Origin: DAOTXN01 sp034435435
Lineage (GTDB): Bacteria > Chloroflexota > Anaerolineae > S140-20
DNA: 64,000 bases
Direction: 5' to 3'
Assembly (NCBI GenBank): GCA_034435435.1
Contig: DAOTXN010000036.1
Coordinates: forward strand, 1 to 64,000
In this document: one piece after another, positions 44,238 through 53,300 of the stretch
How positions within the stretch are numbered: position 1 is the stretch's first letter
How the letters are laid out: the number at the start of each line of letters is the position of its first letter
Notes under the pieces: model-generated
Told to the model about the DNA's origin: nothing
Databases searched by the model: none
What the model saw: the letters and a program-made list of their open reading frames with translations, nothing else
Position numbers and translations under genes: made by a program

Positions 44238-46144
44238 TCTTTGCTCTCCAGCTCCCCCCCACGAGCGAGGAGGCGACCCGGTCTCGACGCCGTCTGCGCC
44301 AGGCAGCATGGTTGCTTTTGCTTCTACTGGGCAGTCTGAGCTGCATGCTTTTGGCAGCCCAGGTCGCGCTCTTGAATCTACGCCCCGTCCCATTGCAACG
44401 CGATGTCCGTTCGGTGGTGCAGGTCGATTACGGAGCAGGCGAGCGGCGAGCGGCCCCCTTGGTTCCTGAAGTCATCGAAGCCGTAAGAGAAGAATTGGAG
44501 GCGACACGGCCTACTCCTGGAGCGCAGGTTATTACCCTGGTTCCGATTGTCGAAATCCCGACGACCGCTCCCACAGCCGTGGCTCAGATCACGCCCACTC
44601 GCCCCGGACCATCGCCTACTCCGGCGTCGCCCACACCCGGCAGCGCCACGCCGACCCCTACCGTGACGCCGAGCAGCACCCCAACGCCGAGGTCGTCGCC
44701 AACCCCCACTCCTAGCGTCACCGCCAGCGCGACCGGCACAGCGACTGCGACGCCGACGCCTACTGGGTCCCCAACTGCCACCTCTACCGGAACGCCGACG
44801 GCGAGTTCTAGCCCAACCCCAACGGCGACCAGCAGCGCGACCGCGACATCGACGCCCGAAATGCCCCCTCGGCCGTCGCCAACCGACACGCCTACCGAAA
44901 CCCCTAGCGCGACGCCAACTCCGACCCATACCCCTACGGGGACGCCCACCGCCACCCCTACTGAGACGCCGACGGCGACGCCCACCGCAACGCCCATTCC
45001 ACCCCCCGACGTGTTATCCATCATTCCCAACGAAGCGTTGCAAGACAGCGGCGACATTGGCGTCAGCATCAGTGGGTTAAACTTTATGGGACCAGTGGCC
45101 TGGCTGGGCCAAGAATTTTCTATCGCCATTTCCAGCGCCACGGCGACCACGATCGATGGGATTCTCTCCACCAACATTCCCGCCGGCATCTATGCGCTGA
45201 CCGTGCGCAATTCGGACGGCCAGCAGGACACCTTGCAGCATGCCTTTACTATTCACCCGCTCATCCTCCCCACCAACACATTGGACTCTGACGTGGCCTT
45301 TGTGAGCACGTTTGGGCCGGCCGCGCCCCCCCAAGAGGGCGACCACGACCATGTGCAGATCATCTTTTTCGAAATACCTGATGCCCCGCCCGATCAACTC
45401 TACATCCGCATTTTCGACGCCGACACCGGCGGCGCTTACGACGAGCCGGATAACCCGATGCTGCCCAACTTTAACACTGTAATGACATACACCGTGCGGG
45501 GCGGATCCGGCGCCTACACTACCCCCGATGCGCGCTCCCACCAACCAGGAGCAACGGGCATCCATTCGGGGCAGGTGATCACGCAACGGGTCATTGGTGT
45601 AGACCCGACCCTCGACAATAATTGGCTGACTCTGCCGGTTGCCCGCACCGACGGAGAGTTGGTCGGCGGCTCGCGGCTCTTTAAACTGGCTGTCCAGGCG
45701 GCCAGCGGCGACGACGGCAACTGGTATCAGGTGGCCCTCAGCGCCGACCCCAGCACCAACGTCGGCGTCAATGGGGCGCGCCTGTTTGCCTATTCCTGGT
45801 GCGTCGCGCTGCCCAGCCCAGGCGACGAGGTAGTGCTCTATCCCTTCGTGCCCGCCGGCGCAAGCACCGTGACCCAGGTCAATTTCGACCTGGATGCCTC
45901 GCTCGGCGCAGAGATCAATCTGATCACCCCCCTGCGCAATTTGCCGGTGCTGGGACTGTCGGGCGATGGGAGTAGCGCGTCGGAGGATTTCGGCCCCTTT
46001 GCCGGCGAGCGAGCGACCACCTGGACCGTGCAATACGTGGCGGGGAGCAATCCAAACACTCAGAACGACTTTTCACTGTGGTTCTTGGGCGATGGAAGCC
46101 CCCTTGCCATCTTTGTCGCGCCTACCCTGGTTTCTCCACCCTAA
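44234..46144 (+). CDS. Anchored surface protein with Thr/Pro stalk and TIG-like domain
   Basis: A single N-terminal transmembrane helix (LLLLLLGSLSCMLLAAQVAL) is followed by a linker. A long TPTATPT-type stalk runs at about 115-255. An IPT/TIG-like beta domain follows (VLSIIPNEALQDSGDIGVSI) and then about 270 residues of unrecognised extracellular sequence. The stalk should hold the C-terminal domain away from the membrane. ATGA overlap with the kinase suggests that it acts in the same envelope signalling unit. Confidence 0.7.
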   Translation: MIFALQLPPTSEEATRSRRRLRQAAWLLLLLLGSLSCMLLAAQVALLNLRPVPLQRDVRSVVQVDYGAGERRAAPLVPEVIEAVREELEATRPTPGAQVITLVPIVEIPTTAPTAVAQITPTRPGPSPTPASPTPGSATPTPTVTPSSTPTPRSSPTPTPSVTASATGTATATPTPTGSPTATSTGTPTASSSPTPTATSSATATSTPEMPPRPSPTDTPTETPSATPTPTHTPTGTPTATPTETPTATPTATPIPPPDVLSIIPNEALQDSGDIGVSISGLNFMGPVAWLGQEFSIAISSATATTIDGILSTNIPAGIYALTVRNSDGQQDTLQHAFTIHPLILPTNTLDSDVAFVSTFGPAAPPQEGDHDHVQIIFFEIPDAPPDQLYIRIFDADTGGAYDEPDNPMLPNFNTVMTYTVRGGSGAYTTPDARSHQPGATGIHSGQVITQRVIGVDPTLDNNWLTLPVARTDGELVGGSRLFKLAVQAASGDDGNWYQVALSADPSTNVGVNGARLFAYSWCVALPSPGDEVVLYPFVPAGASTVTQVNFDLDASLGAEINLITPLRNLPVLGLSGDGSSASEDFGPFAGERATTWTVQYVAGSNPNTQNDFSLWFLGDGSPLAIFVAPTLVSPP

Positions 46145-46260
46145 CAGATCTCAGTTTACAGGCGCCAGCTTTCAGCCTTGATCTGCTGGCTGAAAATCGG
46201 CGCCGGACGACCGACCGTTGTGTGTTTGGTGGTTTGTTTTTGGGTTCCGGCTTGTCTGGG

Positions 46261-47196
46261 TTAGGGTGCAACGGTGGGTGTGTCGGTGGGCGGCGGCGGT
46301 TCCGGCGTCGCGGTCGGCGTGTCAGTGGGCGGCGTGGTCGGAGACGGCGTTTCGGTTGGGGATGGCGGCGTCTCACTGGGAGTCGCGCTGGCAGACGGGG
46401 TGGGCGGCGGACTCACCGTGGGCGTGATGATCGGCGTTTCGGTCGGGCTGGCAGTGGGCGTGCTGGTGACCCCTGTTGGGGTCAGGGTGGGTGTGCTGGT
46501 TGGGGTCCAGGTGGGAGGTAGAGTAGGTCGCAACGTGGGCGTCGAGCTGGGTGGCTCGACCGTGATCCAGGGGGTGAGCGAAGGCGTGGGGGTCGCGGTA
46601 GGGCTGGGCGTCCAAGATGCCAGGGTGGGGAGCGGCGCCGACGTCGGCGTAAGGATAGGCGGCAGATACAATGGCTGTCCCACTCGGATGTCGTAGCTGT
46701 TGAGACAGTTGTGAAAAACGATCAGATATACGGTGATGCCCCGCACTCGCGCCAGCGAGAAGAGCGTGTCGCCTGGCTGTACTTTGTAGAGCATCCAACC
46801 CTGGGGAGCATAGCCTGCGCACGGCCAGGGGGTCGGCGCAACTCTGAGCGTCGGAAACAGAGTGGGTAAAATCGTGGGTTCCTGCGACGGGACGCTCGTC
46901 TCGGGGAGCAGACTCGGTGTGCCAGAGGCCGGCAGCGTAGGCCCCCCCGTTGAGAGTGGGGTGGGACTAGACGCGGGCAGGGTGCTCACCAAGACGGTGG
47001 GAATCTCGCCGCCGGGCGCAACTGTGTCTGTGGCGCGCCGGGCAATCTCCTGACCCACCGATCCGCCGCCGTGCCAGGACAACACAACAGCCCCCAGGAC
47101 GGTGATGATCGAAGCCATCGTCACCAACACGGCGATACTGAAACCTGTCCAAAGGTTCCGAGGAGAATCTGGAACTGGAGATGGGTCCGCTCTCAC
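46261..47196 (-). CDS. Membrane-anchored LysM protein
   Basis: The N-terminal helix (GFSIAVLVTMASIITVLGAV) is followed by a Ser/Pro/Thr linker, then one LysM domain near 130-180 (YKVQPGDTLFSLARVRGITV...GQPLYLPPI), which binds peptidoglycan glycan. The rest is TPT repeats to the C-terminus. The GTG start overlaps the stop of the upstream kinase (GTGA). It may fix the signalling complex to the cell wall. Confidence 0.75.
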   Translation of the reverse strand: MRADPSPVPDSPRNLWTGFSIAVLVTMASIITVLGAVVLSWHGGGSVGQEIARRATDTVAPGGEIPTVLVSTLPASSPTPLSTGGPTLPASGTPSLLPETSVPSQEPTILPTLFPTLRVAPTPWPCAGYAPQGWMLYKVQPGDTLFSLARVRGITVYLIVFHNCLNSYDIRVGQPLYLPPILTPTSAPLPTLASWTPSPTATPTPSLTPWITVEPPSSTPTLRPTLPPTWTPTSTPTLTPTGVTSTPTASPTETPIITPTVSPPPTPSASATPSETPPSPTETPSPTTPPTDTPTATPEPPPPTDTPTVAP

Positions 47197-49961
47197 CAGG
47201 TCGCCTCCGTCCAGTCGCCGCTATTCTGGGCGGAGATGGGTCCTTCTACCGGCAGCAGAAAACTGAATGTGCTGCCCCGGCCTTCCTCGCTTTCTACCCA
47301 GATGCGCCCTCCGTGGGCCTCGATCAGCGTTTTGGCGACCGAAAGTCCGACTCCCGTCTCCCCTAACCCTTCGATGAGCGGATTGTCGGCGCGATACAGG
47401 CGCGTGAACACCCGACGGCGCTCTTCTTCAGAAATGCCCCCACCCGTATCTGCCACCGATACCATAATATAATTGGCGCCGCCCACGCGAGCGTCACGGG
47501 TGTCTTGCAGACTGGCGCTGACCGTCACGGTGGTATTTAGATCCGAGGCCTGGCCCGCATTCGAGAGCAAGTTCATCATCACCTGGTGCAATGCGTCGGG
47601 GTCCGCGTGGATGTCGGGCAGGCTATCGTCCAGGGCAATATCGACCGTGATGCCGCGCTCACGAAACTGACCGGCTGTGCTCATGATGGCTTCCTCGATG
47701 ATGTTGACAATATTGACCGTCTCGGGCTGTATCTCTAATTGCCCCAGGTCAATTGACGTGATCTCGATCAAATCATCTAGCTTGGCGCTCATACGCTCGG
47801 TGTTGGCTTTGACCCGTTGTAAGAATTTTCGCTGCATCGCCCCCAAAATCCCCACTGATTCGCCCAAAAGCAGGTCAGTGTAGCCCACGATGGAGGTCAT
47901 AGGAGTGCGCAGTTCTTGCACCAACGAAGCCACCAGCTCGGCCTGGTAAGAAATCTGAGGGGCGGTGCCGTCAGGATAAAGGATGGCTACGACGCCGTTA
48001 AAGCCTTGTTGCCCTGCCAGGGGCACCGGCGTCAGCTCGACGCGCATGTTTTTTTCGCCATGTTGAACATTGACCACGTGGGGCGAATCTACCAGGCGCT
48101 GGCGCACATCGGTGTCTACCATCAGCCGCTCCAACGCTTGTCGCCAGCGTGGGTCGGCGTATAGGTCGAGGATGGGTTTGCCGATGAGCATGTGCCGGTC
48201 GCTGTCGAGCGCGCGCTCTACCCCACCGTGAACCACCGTTATCTGGCCCATGTAATCGCTGACGATGATACCCCACGCGCTGTCCGCATCGACAGAAGGG
48301 GATGGTTGTTGATCGACTCGCGCCAACAGATCGCTTTGAAGCTGCCCCACGGTTCGCTCGGCCTGGCTTAACTCTGCTTCGAGACGGGTCTGGCGAGCAG
48401 TCAATTGCCGCGCGCGCTCCTGCCACTTTTCGATTTGGGTTTCCAGGTCTCTGCGCACGCCGTTCAAGCGTTCGATCTCGGCTTGTAGGGCCGCCTCGTT
48501 GGATTCGGTCTCGACCACTTGCAACACCGCCGCCAACTCAGAGGCTTGGCGCTTATACTGTTCGACCTGTTGTTCCAGGTCCAATATCTGTTGAGCAAAG
48601 GATCGGGTCTCTTGGCGGCTCTGTTCCAGGTCCAATTGGGTCTGGCGGGCCTTTTTGCGCTCCAGATCCAGGTTTTGCTGCAATTGATCGGCGCGCCAGG
48701 TGGCCTGTTGAAAGCGCTGTGCGTTGCTGATGGCCAGGGCCAGGCGGCGACCGAGGATCGTTCCCAAGCGGCGCTCCTGATCGGTCCAGGCGCGCTGGCT
48801 GCGCGGGTTGCCGGCGATGAGCACACCTACGACCACTCGGTCGTCAATGAGTGGCTGAAGCAATAGCGGACCGGCTTCCGATTCGCCCAACAAAGCATAC
48901 ATATCCGTGACGCGCTGGTCCACTTCTTGGGCGACGAGCTGCCGGCGCGTGCGGATCGCACGCCGGATCATTGGCTGTTCGTCCATGGGAAAGACGTTGC
49001 CCTCTTCGGTGGAGCGGTCGGTCGCGTGAATCAGCGCCAGCTCCATGTGGCGATGGTCGCGCTTGGCGGGCAGCCCCAAAGCACAGACCTCTGCTTGAAG
49101 CACTTGGATAGCCACAGAAATGGCCGTGACCAGCGTCGTGTCCAGGTCTAAAGAAGCGCCGATGTCTTGAGCCGCGTCTAGCCATTCCCAGGTGCGGGCC
49201 AGGTCGCCGGTGTCCGCCGCCGGCCGCGACGCGGCGCGCAGCGCCGTTGCCAGATCTTTGTGCTGCCAGTCTAGCACCTGGCGATAGACCAGTCCGGCCA
49301 ACAAAGGGTATGCGGCCAGGTTGGCCAGGCGAATCCAGCCCGCCACGCTAGATTCGGCGCCGGGCGCGACCAGGTGTGCGCTATGGCCGAGCAGCATGAG
49401 CAGCACAATACCGAACAGCAAGGGCCATTGCGCAGCACGCCGAGCCAACACACCCACACAAAAGAGAGACAACAGTCCCAGACCGACGACCGTCCAGAGT
49501 GTGTCTTGCATGTAGCCGTTGAAAATCAACTCGGGCTGATCGCTCACAGCGCGATACCACACGCTGGCCGCCGCCGCATAGCCCACCAGTCCCGCCAGCA
49601 GACTGGCCGCCAATAACCCGGTCGCCAGCGCCGGATACTCGTCGGAGAACGAGAGCGCTGCCCAACCGACGAACAGCAACACCACGGCATCCATAAACCG
49701 TTCCAGCGGCGGCATGACCGCCGTCGCAGACCACACCCCTCGCCAGGCTAACAAGGCCGCAGCCATCAGCACGCCACGGGTGAGCAAGATGCCGAGACCA
49801 GCCACGAGCCAGCGCCGAGCCTGGGGCGTGCGGCGCTCGCGCAGCCACTCGCCTGCTACCATAGCCAGGATGGCTTCGAACGCAAAGAGCGTCACCAGAT
49901 AATAAATCAGATCGCCCGGCGACTCGGTCACCAATTTCAGTGCTTGATCCAGAATGGACAT
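47193..49961 (-). CDS. 7TM-GAF-PAS histidine kinase with Gln in the H-box
   Basis: The N-terminus has about seven transmembrane helices (1-240). A GAF-like domain (290-410), a long coiled coil (420-560) and a PAS domain (near 570-690) follow. The HisKA-like region reads LVQELRTPMTSIVGYTDLLL. The usual phospho-acceptor His is Gln, encoded by CAA at 47916-47918. The ATPase domain is intact: NLLSNAGQ, VADTGGGISEEE and GVGLSVAK. It may be a pseudokinase that modulates a partner. It is coupled to the LysM gene. Confidence 0.82.
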   Translation of the reverse strand: MSILDQALKLVTESPGDLIYYLVTLFAFEAILAMVAGEWLRERRTPQARRWLVAGLGILLTRGVLMAAALLAWRGVWSATAVMPPLERFMDAVVLLFVGWAALSFSDEYPALATGLLAASLLAGLVGYAAAASVWYRAVSDQPELIFNGYMQDTLWTVVGLGLLSLFCVGVLARRAAQWPLLFGIVLLMLLGHSAHLVAPGAESSVAGWIRLANLAAYPLLAGLVYRQVLDWQHKDLATALRAASRPAADTGDLARTWEWLDAAQDIGASLDLDTTLVTAISVAIQVLQAEVCALGLPAKRDHRHMELALIHATDRSTEEGNVFPMDEQPMIRRAIRTRRQLVAQEVDQRVTDMYALLGESEAGPLLLQPLIDDRVVVGVLIAGNPRSQRAWTDQERRLGTILGRRLALAISNAQRFQQATWRADQLQQNLDLERKKARQTQLDLEQSRQETRSFAQQILDLEQQVEQYKRQASELAAVLQVVETESNEAALQAEIERLNGVRRDLETQIEKWQERARQLTARQTRLEAELSQAERTVGQLQSDLLARVDQQPSPSVDADSAWGIIVSDYMGQITVVHGGVERALDSDRHMLIGKPILDLYADPRWRQALERLMVDTDVRQRLVDSPHVVNVQHGEKNMRVELTPVPLAGQQGFNGVVAILYPDGTAPQISYQAELVASLVQELRTPMTSIVGYTDLLLGESVGILGAMQRKFLQRVKANTERMSAKLDDLIEITSIDLGQLEIQPETVNIVNIIEEAIMSTAGQFRERGITVDIALDDSLPDIHADPDALHQVMMNLLSNAGQASDLNTTVTVSASLQDTRDARVGGANYIMVSVADTGGGISEEERRRVFTRLYRADNPLIEGLGETGVGLSVAKTLIEAHGGRIWVESEEGRGSTFSFLLPVEGPISAQNSGDWTEATW

Positions 49962-50069
49962 CTTGGTCCTTTCACCTCGGCCGCATTGTTCAGCTCGCTA
50001 CTTTATTATACCATGCCTGTTCTATTGGCGGCAACACGTGACGCGGAGCGCATTTCAAACATGCATTAG

Positions 50070-50570
50070 GACTATCACCCCGAAACGCCGGCCCACGTGC
50101 GCTCGCTGGACGACCTGCGGGCCTACCCCTTTCCCAACACGGGCAATGCGTATCGCGCCGGGTCTTTGGAGCGCGCGGTAGCGACCTGGCGGGCGGGCGG
50201 GCTGGCCGTAGGCGGCAATCTGCCCCACCTGGGCGGCGAGCTGTTCGAGGCGGCCTGGCGGCTGCGCGGGCTGGAGAATTTTCTGTTGGACCTGGTCCGG
50301 CGTCCCGAGTGGGCCGACTATTTGCTGGATCGGCTGGCGGCCCTGGCCCGGCGCAGATACGGCCCGCGCCTGGCGCTATGGGGCGCGGTGGGGCGCCAAA
50401 ACCTGTTTGGCCGGGGGACTCGGGAGGAGATCCGGCGCGAGGTGAGGGAACGCATCGAGACGTTGGGGCGGGCCGGGCTGGTGCTCTGTCCGGCCTACGA
50501 CGTGGACACGCCCGACATCCCTTGGGAAAACGTAGAGGCTTTTTTGGAGGCGGTGCAAGAATACGGCTAA
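50070..50570 (+). pseudogene. Degenerate uroporphyrinogen decarboxylase-like gene
   Basis: The reading frame opens right after a TAG at 50067-50069 with no start codon. It runs through YPFPNTG, VGGNLPHLGGELFEAAWRLR and LLDLVRRPEWADYLLDRLAA. It then jumps to a distal part of the fold (LALWGAVGRQNLFGRGTREE, CPAYDVDTPDIPWENVEAFL). These are segments of URO-D-like methyltransferase barrels, with the 5' third missing and an internal deletion after about residue 95. A truncated, inactive copy is most likely. Confidence 0.65.
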
Positions 50571-50589
50571 AATCAGAAAACCGGCTTTG

Positions 50590-51003
50590 TCAGGCAGCTT
50601 GTAGCAACCAGTGAATCGAGATCGCACTCTCTAGTGACTTGAATTCTGGATCACCCGTCACCAGCGTGGCTGCTCTATCGAGAGCCAGCGCTGCCGCAAA
50701 AGCGTCTGCATAGGATAGCGAATGCCTGGCCTTGATGTGAGCTGCCGCTAATGTCAGCTCACGTCCGGCTGAGACGATTTCCAGGGTCATTTCTTCCAAA
50801 GTCCCCAGTACTTTTTGTAATCGGGTTTGACCCCAACGCCGTTCCACAATGTACGCCACCTCCCCCAGATTGACCCACGTCATCAGCAAATGTATCTCAC
50901 CATCTTGCGCCCGCTGCAAAAGCCGCGCCACGTCTTCTGCGCCTGGCTCGTCGCCCAACAGAGCTAGCAGAGCAAAGCTGTCAAAAATCCAGCTTTCACT
51001 CAT
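50590..51003 (-). CDS. PIN-domain toxin (VapC-like)
   Basis: ATG 51003 gives 137 residues with the PIN nuclease acidic residues: FDSFALLALL (first Asp), NLGEVAYI (Glu), LSYADAFAAALA (Asp) and VTGDPEF (Asp). Such ribonucleases cut tRNA or rRNA. The gene overlaps the AbrB-type antitoxin by 8 bp, the standard VapBC layout. It appears intact. Confidence 0.88.
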   Translation of the reverse strand: MSESWIFDSFALLALLGDEPGAEDVARLLQRAQDGEIHLLMTWVNLGEVAYIVERRWGQTRLQKVLGTLEEMTLEIVSAGRELTLAAAHIKARHSLSYADAFAAALALDRAATLVTGDPEFKSLESAISIHWLLQAA

Positions 51004-51244
51004 ACCGCGCCTCTTCTCGCTCTCGCTCGCGTGCCCGTTCGACCAACAATTCTCCTGTGAGGGATGGACCATCCTTTAGCATCCCTCTGAGCCTCTTTAC
51101 CGGATCGGATGGTAAAGGCACCAGCGCCAGCATGTCACCGTAATCCACCACGCGCACTCTTTTTCCTTTTTCGAGGCCATACTTTTTTCGGAGCGGCTTG
51201 GGGATGACCACCCATCCCTTGCTTGAGACCGTTACCGTGTTCAT
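50996..51244 (-). CDS. AbrB/VapB-type antitoxin
   Basis: The 82-aa protein begins with the swapped-hairpin DNA-binding fold: VTVSSKGWVVIPKPLRKKYG, then KGKRVRVVDYGD. The C-terminal charged helix (LLVERAREREREEARYE) should block the PIN toxin. An AGGAGG-like site precedes ATG 51244. As in other VapBC pairs it probably represses its own promoter. Confidence 0.85.
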   Translation of the reverse strand: MNTVTVSSKGWVVIPKPLRKKYGLEKGKRVRVVDYGDMLALVPLPSDPVKRLRGMLKDGPSLTGELLVERAREREREEARYE

Positions 51245-51333
51245 CGCGCCTCCTTTTTATACCCTAATTTTATTCAGTATATCACAAACATCACGTCGGT
51301 GCAACTGACGGGAAAAAAGTATAACGGGGATTT

Positions 51334-52254
51334 TTATAACCTGCTACGCAACACCTGCCAGTAGGCCCGTACGCGCTGCGCCCGCAGGGGACGCTTGTGC
51401 CCCACCAGCCACTTGAGCGTCTCCAGTCCCAACTGACCGGCGTACAGCGCCAGCAGATACAGCCGCAGGATCATCGCCGCGCGGGGACCGTGGTACTTGC
51501 GGAAATAGCGGATCTTGCTGCGCTGAAAGTTGACGTGGCGGGCGGGCACGGCCTGCTCGCTGCTCTTGCCTTCGTGGTGCACGATTCGCGCCGCCGGATA
51601 GTAGACCACGCGCCAACCCGCCGTCTTGATCCGCCGGCACCAGTCCAACTCTTCCGAGTACATAAAAAAGCCCTCGTCCATCCCGCCCACCTGCTCGACC
51701 GCCGCGCGCCGGACCAGCATGGCCGCGCCGGTGATCCAGTCTACGTCGAGCGTGGCGTCGTCGGGCCGGTCGCGCACGAAATAGCGCCGCAGCAGCGAGC
51801 GCGGCGCCCACCGCTCCAGCCAGGTGCTCTCGAAAAAAGCGGTCATCAGCGTGGGAAAGCGGCGACGCGAGGACTGCACGCTGCCATCCGAGTTGAGCAA
51901 TTGCGGGCCGACCACGCCTACGTCGGGGTATTCGTCCATAAATCGCACCAGAGTCGCCAGCGCGTCGCTCAATACCTCGGCGTCGGGGTTGAGCAGCAGC
52001 ACGTAGCGCCCCCGGGCCACGGCGAGACCCTGGTTGTTAGCGGCCGGGAAGCCGCGATTGATCGAGTTGGCGATGAGCCTCACTTGGGGGAACTCGGCGC
52101 GAAGCATCTCGACGCTGCCATCGGAGGAGGCGTTGTCGACGAGGATGATTTCGGTGGATAACGGGTATTGGGGATTGGATATGGAATGGAGGCAGCGCCG
52201 CAGCAGGTCGCGGACGTTCCAGTTGACGATGATGATCGAGAGATCGGGAGTCAC
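51334..52254 (-). CDS. Family 2 glycosyltransferase (rhamnosyltransferase-like)
   Basis: The GTG at 52254 overlaps the upstream stop (GTGA) and places LSIIIVNWNVRDLL at the N-terminus. Nucleotide-sugar contacts are VDNASSDGSVE and LNPDAEVLSD. The acceptor region has DWITGAAMLVRRAAVEQVGG and EELDWCRRIKTAGWRVVYYP. These match the rhamnosyltransferase-like branch of GT2. It may use GDP- or dTDP-linked deoxysugars, and a GDP-rhamnose pathway is encoded 6 kb away. Confidence 0.82.
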   Translation of the reverse strand: MTPDLSIIIVNWNVRDLLRRCLHSISNPQYPLSTEIILVDNASSDGSVEMLRAEFPQVRLIANSINRGFPAANNQGLAVARGRYVLLLNPDAEVLSDALATLVRFMDEYPDVGVVGPQLLNSDGSVQSSRRRFPTLMTAFFESTWLERWAPRSLLRRYFVRDRPDDATLDVDWITGAAMLVRRAAVEQVGGMDEGFFMYSEELDWCRRIKTAGWRVVYYPAARIVHHEGKSSEQAVPARHVNFQRSKIRYFRKYHGPRAAMILRLYLLALYAGQLGLETLKWLVGHKRPLRAQRVRAYWQVLRSRL

Positions 52255-53270
52255 CAGGTCCGGTCCACCACAAAATCGGCCAGTTCCCACAGAGCGTCCC
52301 GATATTCGCCTGGTGGAACGAGTTCCAACGCGACCTGGCTGCGTCGGATGAACCGGCGCGCTTCGTCCAGCGAGGCTTCAATGGCCCCCGATTCGCGGAT
52401 CAGTTCCACCGCCGCGCGAATTGAGGCTTGGTCTTGGCGACCATCATTCAAAATGCCGTTGATCACTATCGCGGCGGGGTTTTGCTCCAAGAACCACAGC
52501 GTGGGCGCAGTCACCAGACCGGCGCGCAGGTCGCTGCCCACGGGTTTGCCCAATTTGGATTCATCACTGACAAAATCGAGCACGTCGTCTACGACCTGGA
52601 ACGCCATACCCAATTGCTCGCCGTATTCGCGCAGGGCTGTGATTTCTGGAGCGGGCGCGTCGCCCAACACGGCGGCGGCTTCGGCGGCGACGGCGAACAG
52701 CGCTGCAGTCTTGGCATAGATGCGGTCGTAATACTTTTGCCGGTCCAGGCCGATGCGCCGGTCGAGCATCTGATGGATTTCGCCGCTGCAGATAATCATG
52801 AGCGTGCGGGCAAACAAGTGCATCACCTGCACATTGTCGGTTTGTGCGGCCAGATCGGCGGCGCGGGCAAAGAGAAAATCGCCCGTGAGCACGGTCGCGC
52901 CGGGCGTCCAGGTGGCGTTGACGGTGGGATTGCCTCGCCGCACCAACGCCCCGTCGATGAGATCGTCGTGGACCAGCGTGGCCGTGTGCAGCAACTCGAT
53001 GGCGGCTGCCAGCGAAATAGCCCGCCTCGGTTCAACCGGGTATAGGTAGCTCACCAACAGCGCCAGCGACGGCCGCACCCGTTTGCCGCCGCCGGCGATC
53101 AAATGGTCGAGCACTTCTCCCAGAGCCGGATGGGGCGCGACGTCGCGCACAATCTCTGCCGATGCGGGCGAGCGTGGCCCTGTCCGCAGATCAGGCTCGG
53201 CTCGCATCATTCGTTCAACCCGTTTCAAGTCATCTTTAACCAGATCGAATATGGCAATGGTGCTGTTCAA
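52251..53270 (-). CDS. Polyprenyl diphosphate synthase
   Basis: The trans-isoprenyl synthase has the first Asp-rich motif in LVHDDLIDGALVRRG and the second in FQVVDDVLDF. GGGKRVRPSLALL and the later TAPTLWFLEQ support it. It condenses isopentenyl diphosphate units into a chain for quinones or lipid carriers. The residue before the first motif suggests a long-chain enzyme, but product length is not certain. It is coupled to the GT2 gene downstream. Confidence 0.88.
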   Translation of the reverse strand: MNSTIAIFDLVKDDLKRVERMMRAEPDLRTGPRSPASAEIVRDVAPHPALGEVLDHLIAGGGKRVRPSLALLVSYLYPVEPRRAISLAAAIELLHTATLVHDDLIDGALVRRGNPTVNATWTPGATVLTGDFLFARAADLAAQTDNVQVMHLFARTLMIICSGEIHQMLDRRIGLDRQKYYDRIYAKTAALFAVAAEAAAVLGDAPAPEITALREYGEQLGMAFQVVDDVLDFVSDESKLGKPVGSDLRAGLVTAPTLWFLEQNPAAIVINGILNDGRQDQASIRAAVELIRESGAIEASLDEARRFIRRSQVALELVPPGEYRDALWELADFVVDRTW

Positions 53271-53300
53271 GGTCCAATCCTTCGGTTTTTTAACAGGTCT

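Noticed and set aside
44600..45005. Repetitive block that could be mistaken for a CRISPR or minisatellite
   Set aside because: The units are codon-phased Thr/Pro triplets of variable length within a long open frame. There are no constant repeats or unique spacers.
51245..51333. A fourth TA spacer beside the VapBC pair
   Set aside because: I compared the flanks of the PIN/AbrB genes with spacers A-C and found no shared word beyond ribosome-site purines.
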